From NCBI GenBank assembly GCA_039621445.1, contig CP154955.1, positions 58,149,804 to 58,213,803 on the forward strand: a stretch of 64,000 bases of DNA. The letters run 5' to 3'. Below are positions 21,869 to 34,073 of this stretch, piece after piece. The translations under genes and the position numbers were made by a program. This DNA comes from Euglena gracilis (lineage: Eukaryota > Euglenida > Euglenophyceae > Euglenales). Under the pieces are notes generated by a model. That model made no database searches and was not told where the DNA came from. It saw only the letters and a program-made list of their open reading frames with translations. Every line of letters begins with the position of its first letter. The stretch's first letter is position 1.

Positions 21869-22311
21869 CTAGCGATGCTCCGGGTTGCTGACACGGGGGG
21901 TAGGGAGGTGGAGAACCACGAGGGTAAGGGGTCCTTGGGCGCCAGGTGCGAGCGGGCGATAGCCTCCTGTGTTGTTAAGGGGCTGCCGAGTGGGATCTCT
22001 AGGACCGCATGCGCTAGCCCTGCTCACAGTGCATGCCGATCCCGCGCCGTAGCCGGCGCCAAGTGGGTTTCTCGTGAGACGTGCTGGAGGGCCATTGCCA
22101 GCCCCAGGCCCTTCTCGTGCCATAATGTCAGGTCTGGGGCCGACGTAATCCATCCTCTGAGCCGCAGGTACCTCTCCTTCCGCGCCTGGTCGTCTGGGTC
22201 CTCCCCACTGTGGGTGGTGCTCAGGTCCTCCCGCCAGGTGCTCAGGAGCGCCACCACTCGATCCGTATCTTGGCACAGAAATGGACTGGACACTCGGAAA
22301 GCTGCCTGCAC
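21869..22311 (-). pseudogene. RT gene copy 1: upstream helical block
   Basis: The frame MQAAFRVSSPFLCQDTDRVV ... LGLAMALQHVSRETH matches copy 2 (52632-53074). A TGA after DRHAL stands where copy 2 has TGG. The rest of the match continues downstream in the same frame to about 21869. It is rich in charged helices, with no known family. Confidence 0.5.
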
Positions 22312-22666
22312 TATGCCCCATCAAGACACAAAGACGATTGACGTGTTGTTCGAGGAGGGTTGTGTGCCCCGTGAAGCCGTAATGTCAACACGAAGGAAAG
22401 AAAGAGAAAGGGGAGAGAAATAAAAGATCGACGGGTACAGATTTTGCGGTGGGTGTGGGGGAAGGAGCTGTAAAAGGGTGTAAAGAGCAGAAGACTTGTA
22501 AATATTTCAGTGTCGCACGCTTCATTGAATACGAGCAAGTGGAGGAATATACTCTCGCTACCCTGAAATCATGGCCCTGATAATGTTACAGGGCTTTGTT
22601 CATTTCTGGGGACTCGGGTTTGCTTTTTGTTTCTGGGTTGTGTGATACAGGTGCTGACTTAGAAAT

Positions 22667-23100
22667 CTACCTCACCACCCAGTGTTGAGGGGTTATAGTG
22701 AGCGTTGCGAGTTCCTCCCCTGTCTTGATTTCTGGCAGGACGCGAACAAGACGTTGTGTATGGTCGAGACCCACCAGCAAATAGCCAAGGTTCACACATG
22801 CTTCCTCCACCCGATCAGCGGGGAGCTCGCGATCTAGGGCATCACACCGGCGTAGCTCATCAGCAAACGCCTTGTGCTTGTGCATATCGGGTAGCGGTGG
22901 GCTGTGGAGAGTTGGGGCGTGTCGAGGGAGACGTTCAGGAAGTGGCCGGGGACGCTGCAAGGCCACCATTTAGGACATGGTGCGGGTTGGAGTGGGACGG
23001 ATGGGGGTGGGGAGGGGGAGGGGTCTGGGGGTTTCAGCTGGGCCGTGGGGTCTGGCTGGGGGTCGCTGGTACGGGGAAGAGAAGCTTCTCTCCACCAGCG
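22667..23100 (-). CDS. RT gene copy 1: upstream block with VEEACVNLGYLLVGLDH
   Basis: The block is conserved in copy 2 (53480-53900). The last part, DMHKHKAFADELRRCDALDR ... VEEACVNLGYLLVGLDH, looks like a helical domain, while the first part is Pro-rich. It ends near a GTAGAT/GTGGAT donor candidate. The function is unknown; an ORF1-like role is possible by position only. Confidence 0.5.
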
Positions 23101-23589
23101 ACGGCAGGGACAGATCGGGGCCTCTGGCCTCTGAAGTGACCAATGGGAGCTGGGGTAGGTGTGGGGATGGCGGTGGCGATGGCATTGCGATTCCCGGGGG
23201 TGCAGTGTCTCGGTATGTTGGTCGATTGACGCCCGAATCCTCGTTTGGAGACACGACAGAGACATCCCGAGAGTTGTCAGACGCCCCAACAGCAGGAGGC
23301 AGCAGGGCGTTACATACGTGATTTGCATTGACTTGAGACCAGGGGAGGATGCTGTGCGAATTGTCCCCGAGGATTACTTATCTCCATGGGGGGCTAGGGC
23401 TGCCTTACTGGTAGATTTGGGGGGTACAAAAAAAACTTCTTTCCTTGACCTTGCAATATCCACCTCTGGGTTTTTTTTTAAAAAAAGTATTATTTGGAGT
23501 ATCACACTCTTCATAGTAGTTGACGGCAATACATGAGTGGGGGACTAAAACCCCAATTTCTCATATTTGGGGGCCCAAAGTTTCTAGAC

Positions 23590-23861
23590 ACTGTTACGCG
23601 GATACAAAGCGCTCTGTTTGTGGGGTGCACGGTGTTCTCAGGGTCCAAAGTACATGATGGGAGGTCGGCCGGGATCAGCTCGGTGGAGGGGCGTGGTCTC
23701 CTCTCAGGGGTGGTGAGGTGCTCGGGGATGGCCGTCTGTAGCCCGCGACGGTGTGGTGCAATGGACTTGTGCAGGGCCACGGCTGCGCCTCGAAGTGTTG
23801 TGACGGGGACGGGCAGGTCTGCCAGCTTGCCTTCCCCATCAACGCATGGTGCCCATGACAC
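23590..23861 (-). CDS. RT gene copy 1: upstream block with VTTLRGAAVALHKSI
   Basis: A frame is shared with copy 2 (54440-54690), which has a small indel near its start. It includes GLQTAIPEHLTTPER and CTLDPENTVH. No family is recognised. Confidence 0.45.
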
Positions 23862-24106
23862 GGCTAAATCGTTGTGGGAGGCGTATGCCAGATATGAAGC
23901 GTACGAGGCAGCCCAAGAGTGTATTGGGTTGGGGGGGCTGGGTTAAGGGGGTAGTGCTAGAGTTGTGTTTTGTTTCGTGCATTTTGTTTGCCAAAGTGGA
24001 GATAAAATAGACCAACTTTTCCAAACTTAAGAACACCGACTGAAAATACAGTTTTAGGGGAAGTGCTCTAGTCACATGCAATAGGGGAAGGGGGGCTGGC
24101 AACAAG

Positions 24107-24430
24107 TTAATCACTCGTGGGCTTGTAGAACCATAAGATGGCCATGGTTTTGTCATTATTTGGGGCGGGAATGGCCAGGCCTGAGAGGAAGCCAAGGACG
24201 GCCTGTCGGTCAGCCCGCGCCGCCAAGTTTAGCTTCTCCGCCCCCGGAGCCCACTGGTAGTCATCTACGATGGCAGCTAGCAGGGAATCGCAAGCCTCGT
24301 CTTCATGGGCGCTCCCGCGCAGCTCCCTGGCCAGTTGCTCCGCCGGTACCCAGGGGTACTCCGGGTACGTCGACTGCAGCAGCTCCAGGTCGGGATTCCT
24401 CAGATTCCCCTTCACGACGCTAAACCACAA
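24107..24430 (-). CDS. RT gene copy 1: 107-residue upstream block
   Basis: The frame contains PEYPWVPAEQLARELRGS and ADRQAVLGFLSGLAIPAP. It is open here; copy 2 has a TAG where this copy has TGG. It looks like a compact helical domain; no family is recognised. Confidence 0.5.
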   Translation of the reverse strand: MWFSVVKGNLRNPDLELLQSTYPEYPWVPAEQLARELRGSAHEDEACDSLLAAIVDDYQWAPGAEKLNLAARADRQAVLGFLSGLAIPAPNNDKTMAILWFYKPTSD

Positions 24431-24705
24431 CCCGAAGCTGCTGCCGGCACCGATGTGATCCTAATCATGACGGGGAATCAGAACCTCCATCCGCCGCTGT
24501 GTTGAACGTATAAATTTAAGGGACCAGCAGTTTCCCACGGAGGTTGAGTCGCGTTGTCAAGAGTAATCACAACTTCCTACTGTTTTCTTGCCCCGTTGTG
24601 ATGAGGACCTGTGGGGTTTAATCTGGGAACAGAACCCTGAAATAGTTGGATCCTGTGGGGTGTAGCTCGCTAACTTTCAGACTTTCAATATCAATTCTCC
24701 CGCAG

Positions 24706-24975
24706 TCATTTTCCATTGGGTTTCAGTAGCTGCACCGTACCGGGTATCAGTATTTGCTTCAACGTCACGGGTACACATCTATGAGTGAGGACGCTACCTC
24801 CTACTCTTACTCCGGGAACTTCGGCAAGTGTCGGACCGTGGACGACGACAGCAGTGAGGTGTTGATCCTCGGCCAGACCCAGGCGGGTGACGGCCGAGAC
24901 GAGGTGCATGTACTCTTCCATCATCGCCTGCTGCTCCAGGGGGGCCAGCCTCCGAAAGTCATCCGGTTCCTGCAA
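24706..24975 (-). CDS. RT gene copy 1: 89-residue upstream block
   Basis: The frame MMEEYMHLVSAVTRLGLAED ... TAVVVHGPTLAEVPGVRVGG is conserved in copy 2 (55538-55771). It reads like a small folded domain. Function unknown. Confidence 0.5.
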   Translation of the reverse strand: MQEPDDFRRLAPLEQQAMMEEYMHLVSAVTRLGLAEDQHLTAVVVHGPTLAEVPGVRVGGSVLTHRCVPVTLKQILIPGTVQLLKPNGK

Positions 24976-25889
24976 GCTCGGGGCCTACTGTTGTGGTAAC
25001 AAATTGCACCATTATCATTTTTTAGCAGCTTTCCCAAAAGTGTTCGAGGGCAGATGCTAAAACAAATTCTTGACAAATGCTGGCTGCCTTTTTTTTTCCA
25101 CACACGTGGTTGGGGGTTAGGGAACAGTGCTCATCTGTTGCACGTTTCATATCGAACACCTGGAATGTCTTGATGTAGCAGATAACCAGGGTAAGTCCCC
25201 ACTCTGTTCAACCTACTACGAAAAAGATTGGCCCTCAGCCTGGACCCTGTCCTGCTCCAGGTTGAGGAAGCTCTCCTTGGATCAGTGAGGGATCCAAATC
25301 CACTGGGTTGTGCACTGACATGGTGGTGTTGGGGATGAGTCCTGCGGCAGGAACATGGCGAGCGAGTCGCACATGATGAACACCACCCCGGAGATACCCA
25401 GGGAGGATTGGGGAACCCCATTACCGGACCATTCCAACCAGCAGAGAAAATATTATCCCCAAGTCCTTGGGGAGAAAAAATGCACCTTTCTCTTTGTGGC
25501 CGTATCTTAATTCTTTTGATATCCTGAGATCCCTTGCGAGGCAGTATGGCCAATGAGAATACTGGTGAGCTTACAGCCAAGATGAAGACTGTGGAATAAA
25601 GAGGAGGTAGGTTTACTGCAAATTGTGGTGTTGTAAGTGGCGTGTGAATATGTAGTGGTGTGTCACCATTTACACACTGGCCATTCATCAATGGGGCTGT
25701 GCGTCATTGCTTTCGGCCAGCCGACCACCATAGGATTTTGTGTTTTTTTTCTTAAAAGGTCCCATGCCTACAATTGACAGAGAGTTGGTTCGCGGCAGGG
25801 AAAGGGTGCGCACGACACGGTCGCATGTCCTTGCTGTGGGTAGGGATTATGCTACATCTGGGGCCATTCTGGCTATGGTTGTTGGGGTT

Positions 25890-26090
25890 GAGTGCCTGGT
25901 AGTGGCGGGGTCATTAGCTGTGTGTCTCGTAAGAAACATTTTACTGCCTTGCTCGATGCTGTAGAGGGGGGGATGTTCCACGGAGTAGCGACGAAGACTA
26001 GCGGCATGATCATTGGTGCATATTCCTGCTCTGATGCACTCCAAGGGGCCTCAGGTAGGTCCCGATCCTTCTTTAATAATGTAGGACTGT
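25890..26090 (-). CDS. RT gene copy 1: most upstream conserved block
   Basis: APMIMPLVFVATPWNIPP ... VKCFLRDTQLMTPPLPG is shared with copy 2 (56720-56960) with several substitutions. It is the most upstream frame that I could follow in both copies; a true start codon was not found. Confidence 0.35.
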
Positions 26091-26145
26091 GGATTGTGGG
26101 CACGCTCTCACAGTCTGCTGAAAGAGGTTCAGCCAGCTTGGAATG

Positions 26146-26410
26146 GGGTCGGTGTCGTGGAAGTCGATCCATCTCTCAACAGGGGAGGGGCAGGAGGGTG
26201 TGGCCGGCGTCGTTGGACTCGATCCACCTTTCAACGGGGGGAGGGGTAGAAGGGCGGGGCTGGCATCGTTGGGATCGATCCACCTTTCAACGGGGGAGGG
26301 GCAGAAGGGTGGGGCTGGCGTCGTTGGTGTCGATCCCCTTTCAACAGGGGAGGGGCGGGAGGGCGGGGCCGGCGTCGTTGGGCTCTACCTACTTTTCGAC
26401 TGGGGAGAGG
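26146..26410. repeat. Minisatellite, ~58 bp unit, about five units
   Basis: The unit contains TTTCAACGGGGGAGGGGC and GGCGTCGTTGGGCTCGATCC. Copy 2 has about four units (57038-57265), so unit number has changed since duplication. Confidence 0.8.
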
Positions 26411-26512
26411 CCGGGAGAGCGGTGACAGGATTGGAGGTAAAGGGGATTGCAGGAAATTTTTTTTTAGTACAAAGACCCGGGAACCATCGCATGGTACTTT
26501 CTACACACTGGG

Positions 26513-26584
26513 TGGTGTTTGTGTGTGTGTGCGTTGCGTTGTGTGTGTGCGTGCGTGCGTGCGTGCGTGCGTGTGTGTGTGTGT

Positions 26585-26620
<36 letters not shown>

Positions 26621-26646
26621 CTGTGTGTGGGTGTGTGGGTGTGTGC
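26513..26646. repeat. (GT)n microsatellite with GC interruptions
   Basis: About 134 bases, imperfect, with a GTGC-rich block. The allele in copy 2 is about seven times longer (57354-58287). Confidence 0.95.
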
Positions 26647-28336
26647 TGACGTGTGTGGATGGGTGGATGTGTTGCGTGGTCGTCATGCGTGCCATTACGG
26701 TACGTTAGCATGGTCTCCCACAATGAGGGTGACAGTGGTGCCTATGTCTGGGCGATCGTCAATTCATTCATAGGTTTTCACAGCATGTGTGTTTGGTTGT
26801 TCATGTGTTTTTTTGTTGTTGTTTTTTTACATAGCCCCTGGCGAATACAGTCGGCGTGGGTCTAAGAACAGCCAGGGGGGCAGACCGCTGAGATTGCTGT
26901 GTCTGACCAGCCATACTAAGGCCGCCTTGCACCGGTGGTCTAGCTGATGAAGATGGGTGCCTGGTGTGGTTTGGGGGTGGTGAGTTGGGCTTGAGATGAC
27001 CGAGGGAGTGTGGCCAGGGCATTCTTTGCTGGGAGAAAATTCGAGCGGGTTACCCCGCTTGCTTGAGTTTGCAGTTACGCAACCAGCGTTACTGAGTGTT
27101 TGAGCAATTGCTGAGAGCTGTGCGATGTGAGTGAGGTCGTGTGTGGTGGTTGGGTATGGTACGTCTACACTCTGTTGATATTCCGCTCATCCTTGACTCA
27201 CAGGTGCCGTATAGTGTGGTGTGACAAGAAAGCGGAGTAAGGGAAAAAAACCCTGGAGGTTATTGGTTTCGAGCTGCAAAGAAATGTCCAGGCTGCAGGG
27301 GGGGGGGTCTGGGACAATGGCACGCACTCTGGGCAGCCAAATTTGAACCCTGGGCCACACCCAACGCCCTCCTGCAACCCCGCCGGGCGTATGGGCTTAT
27401 ACTCACTCCCATCCATCAGTCACCATCTAGCCTGCCCCCAGGAAGAGCATTTAGTCCTGCCCTGCTTGTAGGATCTACAGCAGTAACCTCGTCCACTCGC
27501 TCACCACCACTTACCCTAACTCCCCCATTCCTCCCAATTTGTCCGACCCAAGCCCACCTTAACAGGGGTGCTAACTTGGTGTCTCCATCATGGTGTACGT
27601 CGGTGCACAAAATATCTGATCACGTCGGAGAAATTTTGGCACCAAGCCTTCCAATTGTAGGTTGAGGGACGTGTAAATAGTTCATAAGAACGCAAATTCC
27701 CAGACAATGAGCACAACCCATTTGAAAGTTCAGGCCCAGGAGGGGATTGGGTACAACCTCCTGTATGAAGAAGTTCGGGATGGACTGGCAGCATGGACCG
27801 GATCAAGGAAATGAAGTTGAGAACTTGCAGAAGAGGAATACGGGGACCCCCGTGAGGGATTGTGATGGCAACCCTGTCCACCACCGCAGGCAGGCTTGCA
27901 GGGGTTGGGGACGGGGCATGTTGCCAGCATGTCCCGTGTAAAGGTCACTGCAGAAAGCCTTCTGAAGGTCTCTTTTTTTTTCTTCTAAGTTGCTACTGCT
28001 CAGACAGCAGTTTAGCAAAAAGTTTGCAGGTACCTGAGACATAACTTAGGCACGCCTTAGGCACAGGTTTTACATACCACATATCTCACCTGCTGGCTGA
28101 AGGACGGAGTTGCAGACCGTCGTTGCACTACTTGCACGGTGTGAGGGTCACTTTGCTGTGGGGGAAATTTTGGGTGTTCTCTACCTTTAACAACCTTTTG
28201 ACCCTTGCCGCTGCGCCTTCTAGAGGGAGGGTCTCGTGAGTATTCAACGGCTGGCCCGATACAAGGCTGGAGAGGGGAGGCCGGGCATGGGGATACCTGG
28301 TGAGGTAGAAGTTCTGGACGAACGCTTGCCGGCCGC
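26647..28336. other. 5'-most shared part of copy 1, no supported gene
   Basis: This matches 58288-59948 of copy 2 throughout. Frames differ between the copies and no conserved protein was found. It may hold the promoter or 5' non-coding exons of the minus-strand gene. The end GCTTGCCGGCCGC at 28336 is exactly where copy 2 is replaced by LTR sequence. Confidence 0.4.
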
Positions 28337-30100
28337 GAGGATCAATGCGAGAACCAGAAAACCTCCCGGGTTCTAATTATTACGGATTAGTCCTGGCCGG
28401 CCCCAGTGGTCCCGCGCCGAGGGGGTGTGGGGTCCCAACCCATACAAAGTCCGGCCCGGCGCGTGCCGGTCCGGGAACAGGCCGATCTTGTCCGCACCGG
28501 CAGCTGGTGCAGCGTACGCAGTGTTGCTGGGCGCCAACTCTGAGGTTGGGCACCCGCAATGTGCCGCGAGGGGGTGATTTCTGCCTGTGTCACAGACCCG
28601 ACAGCGGTGCCCTCTATTGCACCGGTAGGTGCAATTCGCAGCCGTTCTTCCAGGTGGCTGCAAACTCAGCGCGCATCGGCACACGCTGTCCCTCCCTTAC
28701 ATTCTCTGGCTCCAACCGCGCAATACCCTACAGGGTGGTAGCGGGTTGCCAGCTTCCAGGGACTGCGCTAGTTCGCTGATTAGTGGGGTTGCCAGCTTCC
28801 TGTTGGCCTTTCACCATTGTTGGTAGCTGAATTGAAGGGGGGGTTGGTGTCCTCTCCCATTTTACTGGGGGTCTTCCCTCCTTTACAGGGTGCAGGAAAC
28901 TACCTCGGAGCATTGGGAGGTTAAGGGAGAGGGTGCGCATAAAAGCACAGGTGGGGAGTGTCCGCCTCTTCCCAGAAGTCCTTGCCCGGTTGGCCGTGCC
29001 GTCGGCACGTTGTCCCCCTCCCGCCACGTGGAGGCTGGGCACCGCTGGGGTCCCGGTGGGAGGGGCCTCCTCTGGGGGGATGTTGGCTGGCCGCCCCTGC
29101 AGCAGCACTATTCTGGACTCAACGCTCCGCTGGTTCCTGCCTAACTGATAATTATTTGCCTGTAACATCCGTGGACTAATTTTCACTGTGCTGCTGGCTC
29201 CCTCTCTTAACCTATGTTTTCAATTCAAGATTGTGCCTGCCGATTCAAGTCCAAGGTCAATTTTATCGAGTTCAAGGGAATTCAAAGAAAGGCGCTGGAG
29301 CAAAGAAATGGCAAAAGTCAAGAAATTAAATATCCAAAGTGCGTATCAAACAAAAGATGAAAAAAGATTGGCTATCTGCTGGCGCAGGAGGAGCAGTACA
29401 AGCAAAAAAGGTGTTACGGCTGGGGTACAAGAAGTCTAGGGGAGGGTAACCAGGCCTTTTCCTAAACCCCCCCACTGCCGGAAGGGACGCTAATCCGGAC
29501 GACCCCCTCTAACCACTCCCCAAAAAGGAGGGCCTTCGGTCCCCGGGAAATAATCGTATGTTGGAACGGGAGTATCCTGAACCTACCCCTCTCTCCAGAG
29601 CTCATCGCGCCTACCCCCCACCCCGCCGGGACCCCCTCACGGACCCCCGGGAGTGAAGGATGGGCAAAAAGAGCATCGTTTGGGAACCCTGTAGTAGTGG
29701 TTTTTCACAGAACAAAATTTCCTGGGAACAAACCACACAGAAAGGATGGATCCGGCTCCCCAGGCTCACCCCGCCCCGGTGGTTGGTGTCCCCCACAATG
29801 GGAATCCCTAAAACCCAATCCCCCGCACACGCCAGCCGCTGATCAGTCCCTCTCAGCGTGCACATCAGAAAAAGAATCCCCCATTTCCCCATTTAGGCCC
29901 GCTCAAGAAAAGCCGATAAGCCCAAACCCCCAGCTCCCATTCCCACTCCAGCTCACATTCCCCATCCATTCCACCCCATCCCCACCCTCGTATCAGTCCC
30001 AGTCCAATTTTATTTCACACAGAATTGCGAGAATTGTGATTTAATGCTAATTTTTATTTCGGGAAGACTTGTGAGAATCGTGGTTGTGGTTGACGTTCGA
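28337..30100. other. Unassigned GC-rich region, open frames on both strands
   Basis: The minus frame at 28373-28684 is Cys-rich (TYRCNRGHRCRVCDTG) and the plus strand is open over 28345-28779. With no second copy to compare, I cannot tell which, if any, is coding. The rest to 30100 has C-rich patches and nothing I recognise. Confidence 0.3.
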
Positions 30101-30104
30101 GGGT

Positions 30105-30460
30105 GGGTTCGGGGAGAGTTGGCTCCACAGAGGTGCACCAATTGATCTGTTTACAAGAAAGGTGGTGGGGAGATTGCGCTCACGAGTTGATGCCCTCCCT
30201 TTGGAAAGGTCGAAGGGAGAGTTTGCTCCAGGGGGATGCCCCCCCCCCTGTTCGAGAGATGATGGGGAGAGTGGGCTCACGAGTTGATTCCCCCCCCTGT
30301 TCAAGAGGGGTGTGGGAAGAGTTGGCTCATGAGTTGACACCCCACCCCTTAGAGAGATGTGGGGAGAGTTGGTTCAAGAGTTTATGCCCCACCCCTGAGA
30401 CGGAGGTGACGGAGAGTGGCTCACGAGTTGATCCCCCCCTGTTAGAGATTCGTGGCACCG
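30105..30460. repeat. Minisatellite, ~50 bp unit, about seven units
   Basis: The units share GGGGAGAGTTGGCTCACGAG followed by TTGATGCC and a C-run, then CTGTTCGAGAG or a variant. Divergence between units is considerable. Confidence 0.75.
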
Positions 30461-33400
30461 AGTTCGCGAAGTTGGGGTTGGAGAGTTCGGCTCTTTCGAG
30501 AATTCCCCCCCCCCTGTGAGGGACAAGTCCAATGATCAAGGAAGTCAAGTATGGAGACTGGGACTGCTTTTGGAAAGGGGAATGTGGCATTGGAAATGTC
30601 TACGCATTGTGCAATTAGCCCTGCCCAACTGGCAGCGCGCGCAAGAACATTTTTTGTAAAAAATTCTAATTGTTTGCATTGCAGGCAATCAGTGTCCAAC
30701 TTTGTCCACGTTTGGCACCCCCGCACGCACCAACCAGACCAGAACAAAACAGCCAGCAAGGAAAGCAGACCCCACCATCTCGCATGCGGAGCCCGAGTGG
30801 TCTTTGAGTAACCAACTCCTTCCACTGTGGTTGAGTGGGGTCCCCACACCTGCGGGGTGACCCCATATTGGGCTAAAAATGTTTTGTAAAAGAAGAAACT
30901 GTACCACCACTTATGGCTTTATAGGACGGTTTTAACAAAACTAAAGGGGCCCACCGGAAATAACAAAAAACGTGTTGCTGCCACATAATACATCACCAAA
31001 TTAATGGGACTGATTTTGAGAAATTGAAGGATGGACAAAATCCTCTGCCACTTATGAAGTTTTTGACCTTTACATTTAATTTTGATGTAGAGGACCCCAC
31101 TCAACACATTGGTGTTTTTTTGGACCTCTGCCAAATCTGAACTTCTGTATAAACAAGGGATTCTGCAGCAAAATATGAGGTGTGTACGTAATATACAAAT
31201 ATCAGCGGGCAAGGGAGACTGTGCCAGCCGCAGCAGAATAGGGAGGGGATCCCAGAATGCACCATACTAATCAGGTTTTGGTTCCAAAACCTCTTATATT
31301 GGGCTAAAAAGCCATGGAACTTCAGGAACCAGGCCGGAGGTTAAAAGAATACCACTGTATGCATTACGGGCCTGTGCCCTAAAGGGATAACCAAGCTTGA
31401 CTTCAGTTCGGCAGTTCGCTTGTTTTGTCCATCTCTTAAACCTATGGTATATGTCCAACGCACTTAATAAGCCGGAAATCCACATTGTGGTTGCCTACCT
31501 GTACGGTTACCAAGGATTGGGAGCCAATGGGCGTATTTTACACATCATCTTTTTAAAACTGATGTAAACCCCACCCCCCCACTTGGGGGCTGTGACCTAT
31601 TGGAGGGGATACGTTCCGCAAATGTTCCTGGCGTTGTTGATACATTGGCAAGTCGGCCTTAAGGGCGGGGGGATTCAATAGGCCTGTGGAGGGTGATGTT
31701 TGGTTTTGTGAGCTGGTGGAGAATAAAAGAAATCATTATTTGTGTATCCTGTGGCGCGCACGAGCAATTTTGTTACGCTCTGTAATATGTACATACCCTT
31801 GCTTGTGCATGTGGCCGGTTGGAGGACGGCCAACGACCCCAGAGAACGCGGGTGGACGACCTGGCGGTAATCGGGCGACTGCCCTGGGTCGAGAACAGAG
31901 AAGGTCCCGCAGGCGGCACGCCTTCTTATCGCCACCGGTACCCGAGCGGATATGGCGCACGGTTCTGATCCCAGAAATCGTGGTTCAAGTCCCGGCGATT
32001 ACCCCACACAGGGGCAAAAAGAAAGGCCGGACCAGAGAAAAAGAGACTTAGAACCTACGCCCAGGCAACTGGAGCTCTGGAGCGTGGAGGAGGAGGTGGG
32101 CACGGCTGTCCGCATAATGTTTTCTGTCAGGTTCACCACAGGAGCGGTTAACAGGGGCATTGCACCTTGCACTGGTGCCGCCTGCGATGTGTCCATTCAC
32201 TCGGAGACTGCAGAAGCGGGGCATTGCACCCTGCATTGGTGCCGCCTGGGATGTGTCCATTCACTCGGAGACTGCAGAAGCGGATGTGCTGCTGCTGCTC
32301 ACCAGTGAGCAGCGGGAGAGGTGAAGACGCCTCTTATACCGGTGGTGAGGGGGATAATCCCAGAACCCGCACAGGCTCAGGTTGAGAGCATTCAGGCAAA
32401 GCACTTCCCGCTACGTATTCTATGTCCGGTGAGGCACCTGCCCAAGTGTGATGCAGCTGCTCGGCTGCAGTTTCCAGTTCCTGCCTTACAAAGTGATTTT
32501 CTACCGTATGCAACTCCGTATGCATGCTAAATTTTAAAAGCGTAGACTGCTACCACCGGATGAGGAATAGTTTGGGGGGGAGGTGGTATTTGTGCCTTTA
32601 CCAGTAGCCGGCGGAGGGGGGGGGAGTTGTTGGTAAATTTCATGAGCATGGGCCCTCAGTGTAGGGGAAGGCGTCTGCATTGGCTTCAGCGGGGTTGAGA
32701 GAGCAGGAACATAATGGTATTTCGCCTCTGTATTCATGCACATAATAATATTTTTTGCACACGTGGGCATTAAACACCCCCACATATTTTTTTGCTTCCG
32801 GTTTTGTTGGTCGGCCAAAAGGGGGTAGTTTATAGAGGGGAGGTTATAAGATCCGAAGGTGCTTGTTAAAATACGACTCCACCCCCCGAATGACCCCGGA
32901 ACCCCCCCAAATAGGCAGTTTTCGGCCAATTTGGTCAAAATGGCATTTTTGATGATTGTCGGCCTGAAAAAAAATTCCAAAGTTTTTTGGGTCGTTTGTG
33001 CCTGGAAAAATCGTCCCCGGCAGTATCTATTTCCCAAGAGGGGGGGGGTAATAGGATCCGGTTTGGTTCGTCGGCCCGAGGGGGGGAGGGGTTATAAGTG
33101 GGGTGGGGTGTTATAACTGGGGGGTTTTTATATTGACCGAGGTATACGCCTCTGAGATACACTGGTCCACCTGATCACGTTTGTGCTGCGCAGTGAAGGC
33201 TTGTAGGCTTTCACGTTTCGGCCTCAAGGCACCATAATACTTCCAGACAGTAAACGTTTTGCCTAAGGCCTACCCACAGCCCCCAGTCCTCTCCCGTTTC
33301 CCCCATCAGCAAAAGCGCTGTCGCCGTTTGGTTTTAAAAAAAGGCTTTTCTCCTTGGTCAGGTATGACTGGCAATGTGTCCCTTCTTCCACACCCCTCCA

Positions 33401-33700
33401 CTGAAATATTTTCCGATTACGGAGTACACCACCCCAATATGCCGTGCATCAGAATTCTTTGATGGAAACCTTCCAGCACCATTTGCTCAAGGGAGTGCTG
33501 GGATATATCCTTCACACGGACTATCGACATATCGAGTAGACCAGAGGTAGCGCGGTGCATAAAGAAAATCAGGCAAAGTCCTGGGAGTGGCATGTGTACC
33601 AGTTCTGAGTTTACTCATGGAACAGCTCCACCATAATCTGAACTCTGTGTATAGTCAAAGAAGGAAGCTTACGGAAAACCTTAGGGAATTTCGTGATCGT
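30461..33700. other. Unassigned intergenic-type DNA
   Basis: No frame stands out. The region includes a ~63 bp tandem duplication (32155-32281), a tRNA-like box pair near 31927-32001 that does not fold as a tRNA, and G-run-rich sequence at 33040-33125. Confidence 0.35.
32155..32281. repeat. Two tandem ~63 bp repeats
   Basis: GGGGCATTGCACC ... CATTCACTCGGAGACTGCAG occurs twice back to back with four or so differences. Confidence 0.85.
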
Positions 33701-34073
33701 GGTCACGTGTGATCACGTGACCTCTTCTCTGCAGGTGGTATTCCCCTTTCATACTTGATCACATAATCGCGACAAAATTCTGTGTCGCTGAACATCACAT
33801 TGAAAGTCTAAAATATTATAGGTGATTTTTCTAAGCTTTAAAGAGCTCTGCTTGCTGCCTTGTGCTCGGCTGAGATTTGGGGGAAATTGTTCTTTTCTTT
33901 TTTTGGTTCTCCAGCTCTTAGTTCCTGAAGTGGGGTGCACACCAATCGTGAAGGCGAGGAAGAAGAGTTCGACATACACTACTATTTCCATCGCTGCTGG
34001 CAAGAGTCACAGCCACTCTTGACGTTTTAACGCCGCACATAATCACGAAACTGTCCCAACTTAAAGTATTTTT

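Noticed and set aside
26146-26410. CRISPR array
   Set aside because: The repeats are ~58 bp units without unique spacers, in a eukaryotic setting. They are a minisatellite.
27300-27420. tRNA-like sequence on the minus strand (GGGTTCAAATTTGG)
   Set aside because: No acceptor stem or A-box at the right distance, and copy 2 changes the B-box-like bases.
31927-32001. tRNA gene
   Set aside because: Good B-box (GGTTCAAGTCC), fair A-box and a 6-bp acceptor-like stem, but the T-stem does not pair and the arms overlap. At best a tRNA-derived SINE or a pseudogene.
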